From Protopterus annectens (taxonomy: Eukaryota; Chordata; Ceratodontiformes; Protopteridae), in the NCBI RefSeq assembly GCF_019279795.1, contig NC_056743.1, forward strand, positions 1,787,373,839 through 1,787,437,838: 64,000 nt of DNA, in the 5' to 3' direction. The number at the start of each line of letters is the position of its first letter. Within the stretch, counting starts at the first letter, position 1. The notes beneath the pieces were generated by a model, which was not told the origin of the DNA, ran no database searches, and saw nothing but the letters and a program-made list of their open reading frames with translations. Positions 55,986 through 64,000 of the stretch are shown here, one piece after another. A program made the position numbers and the translations under genes.

Positions 55986-58552
55986 TTGAATCTTATGCAA
56001 ATTAACTATTTTTCCTTCTTTTTTGCACAATCTATTCCAACTTAAAACGCTGTTTTAGACATTATCCAAAAGTCATTATAGATAGACACATACAAACTGA
56101 TATATTCCCACCTTTAATTGTGCACACTTTTGTGGAGGCTGGAAACCCATCTCACCATCCATACAAGCAGCCTCTGACAGTGATTTCATTTTCAATGATT
56201 TTTTTTAGGGGGTTTAAGTAACAAGTTTTGATAAATACATAATACACGTCTACACCAAGTGATAGCAAACATTAATGAAATGACAGTTGTTGAGTATCCT
56301 GTATTGCATTTTGTGCAGTACACAACAGATCATATTCTCAAACATTACAGTACACAAGCACTAACAATAAATGCCCTTTCATTTATTGAACTTTTTTTTA
56401 ACAGGTGACAAAACAAAGGGTCACAACCACAACATTTTTTTCAGATTGGGTCATAGGCTATTAAAATAAAGTAATAATATGTGGCTTACAGCTATGGACT
56501 ACTACTCCGGAAGCTTTTGCATACAGATTCAGATCCTGTTTTGTACAAAATCTCAAAAATCTATGACAAGATTCAAAAATAAATGCGCTGTCTATTTAAT
56601 ACTGACTGCCATCATCCCTACACAAGGTAAATACCACTGATGCGCTCAGCATATTGGTAGAGCTGAACTCGTGCAACTTTTGCATACTGCTGTCCACAAG
56701 ACATTAATGGTCCTTATTATTGCACTCTTGTTAACACTTGACCTCAAAACTGCCAGTGGTAAACAAGGATATCTAATCTGAACGATGCACTCAAGCTGCT
56801 CACATTTATCTTAGATAAAGTGGCACAATATTTTGTTACTGTACAAGCCTGCTTAAAATTTGTGCCATTAGTACAGATAGGATCACTCTGTAAAATCAGG
56901 GGGAGCAAGAATCACTGGCTTAGATCCCAAATCAAGAACAGCTCAGATGCACAGTGCCTATAATATTTCAATCTTCACCAATTTTCATGATTACTTGTAG
57001 GATAATTACTAATAAACAAAAGCTGAATATCTGAGAAACTCTAAACAACAGCAATAGATCACTTTCAGAAATTAAAGAAAAATGGGAAGGGCATAACCAA
57101 CCCAAAGTTCCCAATTCTGGCCACTCCAAACCATTATCCTCTAAAATGCTAACAAACCCTTTTAGCATATCCGCTATTACCCCCACACTACATAAACAAT
57201 ACCCACTCCCCATATTTACCAACTTCTTACTATACATACCATTCTTCCACTTAAAAAACATTGGTGTCATGTTAGTGGAAAAGCTGTTTGAAGGTGCATC
57301 ATTTCAATATTCCACTACGTAAGTATTTCAATCACTCTAAAGCCTTTCACACACATTTGTAATCTTTCACTGAGGTCAGGCACAATTACAAGCATGCTTT
57401 AATAATACTTCGATACAAAATTCCTACTCCTAGCTCTGCAAATGACTATAAGCCAATCTGTCCAATAGCTAAATTTCAGAAAATATATTTATTGAAAAAT
57501 TATTGAATACAATAAGAAAGATTTACTTTCAAATAAGTAAAATGTCTTTCATAGTAACTACTTACCAGTTTTGGCTCACATGAAAAAGCACACTACAGGG
57601 AGTCTTTATCAGTACATTTACAATGGATTTTTGAAATAGCTGACCACAATCCTCTCTTAGGAAAACCTACAGATTTAATAAAGTAGTTACACTGTTTAAG
57701 AATTCTCACTAATAGATCCTTTTAAATTGTGCCTAGTGAGAACAAATCACACAGTAGTTGCCTTCTATGTGGAGTCCCACTTCTATAAATAACTTGCCAC
57801 TAGATCACAACAGTCTGAACTGTATTCTTCATCCAGATTGCATAGTTCTTATGAATTCAAATAATTCCTTTTTACAACTCGCTCTATAAGGGGATTTGAA
57901 ACTCTTAACTAGATGTTTGCACAGCCAGAAACTGTGCTAAAACCATGCATGCTTTTAGAACTCCTTGAAGACTCAATAATAATTTAAGTATCCAAATGGC
58001 ACCCACCTTCCAGTTGCAGCCAAATAAAAATCTTAAGGTCTGTGTGTAGGCCAGTCTACAGCTTTCACATTGAACTGGTGTGAATAATTGTCCTATAACA
58101 ACTGAGAAAATCAAACAAGATCACTAACCTTTTATCCAGTGAAACTAGACAAAGGTATTGCAAAAAGTGTTTCAGCAGAATTTAGGAGTATGCACCGTCT
58201 ATTGTAACCCTCTATCCTGCTCAAAACAGTGCTTTGATACAAGCAGCTGAGAACAAAATTGTAAGATTTATTATACTAACAGACAATTAGATGCATCACT
58301 GTAACTTCACAGTCAGTGCAAATCAGATTCCTTTAACAGCTAGCACTTCATTCATTTTAAAATTCTGAATTACACTCTCCTCCTCTAGCTTATAAACTAA
58401 TCAGAAAATATTCAAGTACTTACTTCCTAGTCAAGAAAACACAATGTTAACCAGACTTCCATTCATCTTGGATAGGGGTTAAAAAAAGCATTTTCAAAGT
58501 ATCAGCTGTCACTTGCCAATTATTACCAAAGAACCTGAAGACTATGAAAACA
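55986..58552. other. Unassigned intron 1 sequence
   Basis: About 2.5 kb with no recognised gene or repeat. Short frames such as 56968-57270 and 57905-58114 (minus) have no signature. Confidence 0.4.
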
Positions 58553-61500
58553 TATTCATAGTTTCATAGTTTAGTACTAGGCTATCTGCCCTGGGGCATT
58601 TATAAGCCTAGCCATAGTGATGTGGCTTTCGCCACCCCATGTAATGGTACAAAAGTGTACAGAATAGATTTAGAATACTGTGCCTCTGTCTAGTAGTGAC
58701 ACAGTGAAGACCCCCTTACATAATAGAATTAGTTTACTGTGCCTCTGTCTAGTAGTGACACAGAGATGACCCCTGGGGTAAACCTACGATCTCCCATCCA
58801 CTCGTCAAGATTTCTCTTGAACAGAGTCAGTGAGGGGCTCTGCCTAACATGAACTGGGATTCTGTTCCAGAGTATGGGAAGCCTCTGAGTTATGAATTTG
58901 TCCCTCCAGCATGTCCTATTCATATTTGTGCTGAGGTTTAAATCTTTAGCTCTCGTGGTTCTGATGGATTTGGATTTTTTGAGGTGGAGCATGTCCATCA
59001 ATTCCTGATTGGACATGGCCTTGTACGTCAGGCACAGATCACCTCTGAGAAGGCGGTATGCTACTGAATAGAGCTGGAGTTTCTTTAGTCTGGCAGCATA
59101 TGACATATGTTGGAGACCCTTGATCCTCTTGGTGAGGTACTTTTGGGGTCTCTCTAGCTGTTGCAAGTGCCGGGTGAGGTACATACCAAATGGGGCATTG
59201 TACTCAATAATGGGCCTGATAAGGGAGGAGTATAGGGGTACAATGACCTCCTTTGATCTGGATGTGAATCCCTTCATGATAAGGTGGGCAAGGTAGAAAG
59301 TCTTTCTAACCACTTTGGCAACGTGGGTGTCAAATGAGAGGTCACTATCGACTTGGGTCCCCAGGTCTCTGATTACTTTTTCCGTACTCAGTGGGTTACT
59401 GTCTATGTGATAATTTGTGGGTACTTTGTTTTTCCCAAAGGGGGTGACTATACATTTTTTGGCATTTAATTTAAGGCCATGACTCCGGCACCAGTTGCCT
59501 GTTTCAGTGAGGCCTTTCTGTAGGATGTATGTGTCAGCTGGTGTATCGACTATGGCGCCTAGTTTGCAGTCATCTGCGAACTTCGTCAGCCACAACCCTC
59601 CCATGTTTGCTTTCACATCTGAGAAATAAATGCCGAACAAGAGGGGTCCCAGGACAGAGCCCTGTGGGACACCACTTGTGACTGGCTTTGAGTCTGACAT
59701 GGCTCCAGCGATTTTGACTTTATGGGTTCTATCCTTTAGCCAGTTTGCAACCCATCTTGTGACATATGGATTTGCATTTAAACTGTTGAGCTTGTCTATG
59801 ATGCCTGAGTGGGGTATTGTGTCGAAAGCTTTAGCCAAGTCCAGGTAGGGTGTATGGACTGCTTTGCCCTTGTCAATGGCTCTAGTGACTGTTTCTAAAA
59901 AGTCAACCAGGTTCAAAAGGCAGGATCTGCCCTTTACAAAGCCGAACTGGGTGGGATCAAGTGTCTGTAAGTCCCCAATGTCTCTGTTTATGAGTTCCAT
60001 AATGATTCTTTCCATAGCTTTGCAGACCAGGCTGGTTAAGCTTATGGGGCGGTAGTTACCACAGTCTGTAGAGGTGCCTCCTTTGTGGAGTGGGACTACT
60101 GTTGCTGTACGCCAGTGTTCAGGTACATATCCTGTAGTAAGGCTAAGGTTAAATAGCATTTTTATGTGCGGGTTTAGCTCCTCTTGGAGTTCACGTAGCA
60201 CGCAACCCAGGATACCGTCAGGTCCCATTGATGCTGTGTTTTTAGCTTTGCTGAGGGCAGTTCTCACCTGGACATCTGAGATGACAGGGAGATTACATTC
60301 AGCTGGGATAAGTATTTCTTCTTTTGGGGGTGAGGGAGGGGAGAAATTTGCACTGAACCTGTCTGCCAGAATGTTGGCAATATCTGTGGGTTCAGTGTAT
60401 TTTTTGTTATTGTGAACTAACTCTGAGCATATCTGAGGGTTTCCGCCCAGGTTTCTAACATAGCAGAAGAAGGCCTTGTGGTTATCTTTAGTGTCCATGG
60501 CGATTTTTCTCTCAAAGTTGGCCTTGGATGTTTTTATGAGAGAACGTAGCTTTCTACTAGTGCTGATCAGAGATGCCTTCTCTTTATGGGATTTTGCTCT
60601 GTTGTGCAGTAGCTTCCTTCTTTTGTTATACAATTTGTTTATGGCTGGGGTCCACCAGACAGGACGCCTGCCCTTGGTGGAGAGGGTCTTGGTTTTATTT
60701 GGGATTGCATGATCCATGCATTCTTGGAGATGTCCGTAGAAAGCATTTGTGAAGGATTCAGCATTGTGGGATGTGGTTTCCACTGGCCCAGTGGGCTTAA
60801 AGGATACCATCTCAGTTTTAAGAAGTGTAAAGTCGGCTTTTGAGAAGTTTTTCACTGTAGTCTTTTGTGTTGGGGGTGGAGGAGGGATATGTATATCCAG
60901 GGTGATTAGTTTGTGGTCAGATCTCACTAGTGAGGGGTATACTTCCGGTGTGGAGCACTTTGTCCCCATGTTTGTGATGATCAGGTCTAGTATATTATCT
61001 CCCCTTGTGGGAGAGGTGACTAGCTGTTCCATTGCATTTGAATTTATGAATTCCAGGAACCTTTGGGCTAGGGTGTTTGGGCTAGAATAATGCACCCAGT
61101 CTATGTTAGGGTAGTTGAAGTCTCCCAATATGATGGTGTTTGGTGAGACAAGCATATCCTCCAATGTCTTCAGGAAGGCTGAATGGGGTTCCTGAGACTG
61201 GGAGGGTGGTCTGTAACATGTTACCAGTTGTATAGCAGTTTTGCCTATGGTTAGTTGCACCTGGATGGTCTCTGATGCTTCATGTGTTGCCACTAACCTG
61301 GAGGTGTGGGTGTCCTTGATGAATATGGACACTCCCCCCTCCCTTTTTGGTTTGGCCCGAGTTTTGGGGCCGAAAAGCATGATACGAGGTATAGCCTGGT
61401 AGCGCTGGGGTGCTCTCAGGAGCCTTGAACCAGGTTTCAGTTACTGCACAGACATCGATGTTATCCATACTGAGGAGTGCTTCGAGAGCCTGCATCTTGA

Positions 61501-61555
61501 GATTTAGACTTCTGGCGTTGAGCAGCATTACCCTTAATTTTTTTCCATTTTTGTT
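58553..61555 (-). mobile_element. CR1 LINE with near-intact ORF2 (copy H)
   Basis: The best-preserved CR1 of the window. In sense orientation it runs from about 61555 (just before the ORF2 start) to the 3' tail at 58553-58625, ending GCCTAGTACTAA plus repeats of ACTATGAA. ORF1 is missing, so it is 5'-truncated at the ORF1/ORF2 border. Just after the ORF2 stop a 58-bp spaced duplication of CTGTGTCACTACTAGACAGA (near 58683-58765) lies in the 3' UTR. Confidence 0.93.
58729..61528 (-). pseudogene. CR1 copy H ORF2: endonuclease-reverse transcriptase, one frameshift
   Basis: An 883-aa open frame (58729-61380) continues, after one frameshift near 61330-61350 in a run of G/C, into the N-terminal frame (61280-61528; LLNARSLNLKMQ, AVTETWFKAP with catalytic Glu). 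Residue numbers in the 883-aa frame: GDFN at 86-89, SDHK at 154-157 (catalytic Asp-His), RT start WRTATVVPLHKGG at 423-435, LDLAKAFD ending at 520 (catalytic Asp), GVPQGS at 570-575, FADD at 601-604. The C-terminus ends CWRDKFITQRLPILWNRIP...EWMGD. The enzyme nicks target DNA and reverse-transcribes the element RNA. The single frameshift probably inactivates it. Confidence 0.93.
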
Positions 61556-61861
61556 TTCTAAGGAGGTGAGTTTACATCTTCAAGGACATCCTACAAAGTA
61601 CACGTTTTAATACAACACATTAATTTTCTTTAACTAACACCACACAATCTCATCTAATTAGATGATAAACATCAATAACCAATCATTTTTAATTATTGTA
61701 AGCATGTACATAGCATTTCCCTTGAACTTCAGGTGTTTATGGAGACAGAACATTGAACCTTGACAGTGCATTTGCCTAGTTCTCAAAATGTTTTGCGGCA
61801 GCATAGTTTGACAGTGATTACCACTGTAACATTCTGACAAGTCTTTTGGCTAATTATATTT
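61556..61861. other. Short unassigned sequence between CR1 copies
   Basis: About 300 bp, AT-rich, no feature recognised. Confidence 0.4.
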
Positions 61862-62952
61862 GTTCATAGGTTCACAGGTTCATAGGTAGGTACTAGGCTA
61901 TCAGTGCAAGGGCCTAAGTAAGCCTAGCCAAAAAGGTTCCCTGGTCTAGGATATTGTTGCCCCTAGTGGGGGTGTGGATAAGTTGATCCAGGGCATTGGA
62001 ATTTATGAATTCCAGAAAGTGTTGAGCGAAGGAGTTGGTACATGAGTAGTTTTCCCAGTTAATGGTGGGGTAGTTGAAATTGCCCATTATTAGGGTGTTT
62101 GGTTGAACCCTAATACTTTTCAATATATCAAGAAAAGAAGAGTGGAAATCTTGGGGGCTCTGTAGCAAGCTACAATTTGGATTGCAGTTTTGCCCGCAAT
62201 TAGTTGCACTTGGATAACCTAGGATGTATCATGCTGAGCAACTAGCCTGGAGGTGTGGATATCCTCAATGAATATTGACACACTCCTGCCTTTGGTGTTC
62301 CGGTCCAGGTTAGATGGCCGAAAAGTGAGGTATAAGTTATAGCCTGGTAATGCAGGGGTGCTCACTGCACAGATATCGATATTCTCCATTTTAAGGACAG
62401 CCTCGAGTGAGTGCATTTTGAGATTTAGACTTCTAGCATTGAGTTTTTGCTTGCCTGTTCCTGTTATGGTGGTGAATTTGTCATTTGAACCTTGCCTAAA
62501 AAAGGCACTATAGGGGCGGCAAGAGCCTTAGCCAGTATCTGGAATCCCAGGGGCGACAGGTGCAGGCCATCTCTGGCAAAGCCTCAACTGTCGACCATGT
62601 CGTCCCAGGCAAACAGATAGTGGATCCCCTTAGAATGACACCAGAAACTTAGCCAATTGTTGAAGTCAATCATTTTGTCCTTGCACTGCGATATCATTCT
62701 GGTCGATGGCAGGCTGCTACTCATTGTTAGGGTCATAACTGTCTGGGCTACAAGATCGGAGAACTCTTCCATGTCTCTTTTCATGTAGTCCAGGGAGGTA
62801 CGTCTCAGGTCGTTCACACCAACATGGACAATGACAGTCATATTTGTACTTGTTGTGGAGTGACCTGAGTGCGTGGGTTATGTGGCGGATCCTGGCACCT
62901 GACAGGCAGCTTGACAGTAACCTTATCCTTGTTTAGCCTGGTGAGTGGGACT
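61862..62952 (-). mobile_element. CR1 LINE with internal deletion (copy I)
   Basis: The 3' tail (61862-61930, minus-strand sense GGCTAGGCTTACTTAGGCCC...TAGTACCTACCTATGAACC) is joined directly to the endonuclease (61935-62440; LIMGNFNYPTINWE for LGDFN). The whole RT is missing. Upstream lies ORF1 esterase to 62952. The copy keeps both sides of the ORF1/ORF2 border but could not code for RT. Confidence 0.85.
62470..62952 (-). pseudogene. CR1 copy I ORF1, esterase remnant
   Basis: Minus-strand blocks VIVHVGVNDLRRTSLDYM (62790-62841), WLSFWCHSKGI (62640) and a block V remnant FARDGLHLSPLGF (about 62540-62580) belong to the SGNH esterase of CR1 ORF1. Homology ends at 62952 within block I. Confidence 0.75.
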
Positions 62953-63515
62953 TTTGTTTGGGGGGGGGGGTTGGGGACAACCATCTTTACAAGCAGAACT
63001 ACCAAAATGATCTATAAAGTTTCCTTTTTCTGCTTCAGGTAATATTTTACATCATATTACAGATAATTTATTTGTAAATATTTTCATGACTGCATTATAT
63101 TATATTATACTGTATACCTGATCTAACTGTATACAACACTATGACATGCACGGGCTGTATCACTGCAAGCAGAGCAGCTTATGCAACGCAAGGTTTTAGT
63201 TTCTGTCCCCAAAGAATCGACCACTCAAACCACCCAATACACCGCACTATACTAACAGAACAAATGTCATCACAACAATAAGCCGTGCTAACTACGGGAC
63301 TCTCTACCACTGTTGCAGTAATTCGGTGGCTGATTGCATCAGCAAAGTCCCTCTCCCCTAGTCCCTCTCCCCTGATCCATAATCACCATAGTTCCACTGA
63401 CAACGACATCTACATCGACATCAACACAGGGACTATCTGCATACGTTCCTCAACCCTACTATACCATATGGGTTCGCCCAAATAATCCCCGGTTTCACTG
63501 GTGTCCCGCAAGTAC
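62953..63515. other. FARSA intron 1, 5' end
   Basis: Starts with a G run (62962-62971) at the edge of the CR1 relic. No other repeat is recognised. It leads to the exon 1 donor GAG|GTACTT. Confidence 0.6.
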
Positions 63516-63665
63516 CTCTCCGAGTGACTGAAGGCTCTTCACGGCTCCCACTACTAGCTGGTGATCCACTCCCAAAGCTCCAGCAACTTCCAAGCTGTTC
63601 AGACCATCATCTGCTTTCTCAAGTCGCCGCAAGAGCGATTCGGGCAACACGCTACAATCAGCCAT
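63516..63665 (-). CDS. FARSA: Phenylalanyl-tRNA synthetase alpha subunit, exon 1
   Basis: The exon encodes 50 residues from MADCSVLPESLLRRLEKADD to AVKSLQSLGE. It corresponds to the N-terminal winged-helix module of vertebrate PheRS alpha (pattern LLRRLE...LG..HQ.VVGAVKSLQ.LGEV). The start at 63663-63665 was chosen because vertebrate orthologues begin MAD; an upstream in-frame ATG at 63686 would add 7 residues. The donor is GAG|GTACTT, a weaker site than those of exons 2 and 3. Exon 2 follows 38.7 kb away in phase 0. FARSA is a housekeeping enzyme subunit acting with FARSB in the cytosol. Confidence 0.95.
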
Positions 63666-64000
63666 AGTGCCACTGGGCACACACAAATCAATGAAAAGTT
63701 ACAGTAGTCAACAGCAGCCACACCACACCGGCATTACAGTCAGTACCTTTAACCCCGGAAGAAAACCTCCACTTACTGCTTCCTTTTTAAATAAAGTGGC
63801 AGTGGTGGTGACAAGTTGTGTCAAACTTACTCTGTCCAAATCAAGCCTGTATATTTTGGCAGATGAGAAACGTAATACTTTTTTAAAGACTTTAGGATTA
63901 ATACGCGCACGCATACCTCTCAGCTGTCCCTGATTTTGACGTAAATGCTGTCCCTCTTAATTCCTCCTAAAACAGGTGACTTTTGGAGACATGGTAGCGA
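63666..64000 (-). promoter_or_regulatory. FARSA 5' UTR and promoter region
   Basis: The stretch upstream of the FARSA start should contain the transcription start and part of the promoter. No TATA box or strong CpG island is visible by eye. A 68-aa minus-strand frame (63708-63914) would act as an upstream ORF if transcribed; nothing supports that it is coding. Inferred from position only. Confidence 0.45.

Noticed and set aside
58553..61555. Calling CR1 copy H a functional, autonomous element
   Set aside because: ORF1 is missing and ORF2 has a frameshift near 61340.
63708..63914. 68-aa minus-strand ORF upstream of FARSA, and the overlapping plus-strand frame 63667-63933
   Set aside because: I considered a divergent neighbour gene, including a checkpoint-clamp-like similarity, but the resemblance was too weak and no splice or domain evidence supports it.

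Overview
The window reads as a piece of a large, repeat-rich vertebrate genome. Three exons on the minus strand encode the N-terminal part of cytosolic phenylalanyl-tRNA synthetase alpha (FARSA): exon 1 at 63516-63665, exon 2 at 24670-24807 and exon 3 at 24215-24313, with consistent splice sites and reading phase. Intron 1 is therefore about 38.7 kb and intron 2 only 356 bp. No later FARSA exon was recognised in 1-24214, so intron 3 probably fills that end of the window. Very large introns packed with CR1 and L2 LINEs, DIRS retrotransposons, Tc1 and tRNA-derived SINEs fit a giant-genome vertebrate. A lungfish is my first guess; a salamander or another repeat-rich fish or amphibian is possible. 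The species cannot be fixed from sequence alone.

Layout, intron 3 side (1-24214): a 5'-truncated L2-like LINE (1-3028); an (AT)n tract; a complete but frameshifted DIRS element on the minus strand (3085-8205) with inverted terminal repeats and an internal complementary region; another long (AT)n tract; a cluster of related foldback (MITE-like) elements (8410-9199); an ERV/LTR-like repeat split by a CR1 fragment (9896-11850); a near-complete CR1 (12781-16330, minus); unrecognised sequence; a degenerate L2 3' end (19310-19855); and a 2.26-kb minisatellite of 52-53 bp units (20014-22273).

Intron 1 side (24808-63515): a Tc1 transposon with long terminal inverted repeats and TA duplication (26927-28677), carrying a nested 131-bp SINE whose 3' tail matches the local CR1 tail; a CR1 ORF1 fragment (28909-29215); a degenerate non-LTR LINE (29890-31825) split by another SINE with a 17-bp target duplication; long AT/CA microsatellites; two CR1 copies lying tail to tail (33156-37015 plus, 37005-40246 minus), the second split by a 996-bp solo LTR with a 5-bp target duplication; a second DIRS family member (41575-47060, minus) invaded by a SINE, an LTR fragment and a short Penelope-like 3' end; further CR1 copies (48330-49140, 50011-53835, 55055-55440, 58553-61555, 61862-62952). 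The copy at 58553-61555 has an almost intact ORF2.

The CR1 copies share one plan: ORF1 with an N-terminal CxxC...CxxC finger and an SGNH-type esterase domain, ORF2 with APE endonuclease and reverse transcriptase, and a 3' tail ending in short repeats close to ACCTATGA. The SINE inside Tc1 shares that tail, so it was probably mobilised by CR1 machinery. I see no bacterial-type genes, CRISPR array or clear new gene system. The most notable content is transposon biology: the DIRS architecture, the CR1/SINE pairing, reciprocal nesting, foldback elements and a possible hammerhead-like motif.
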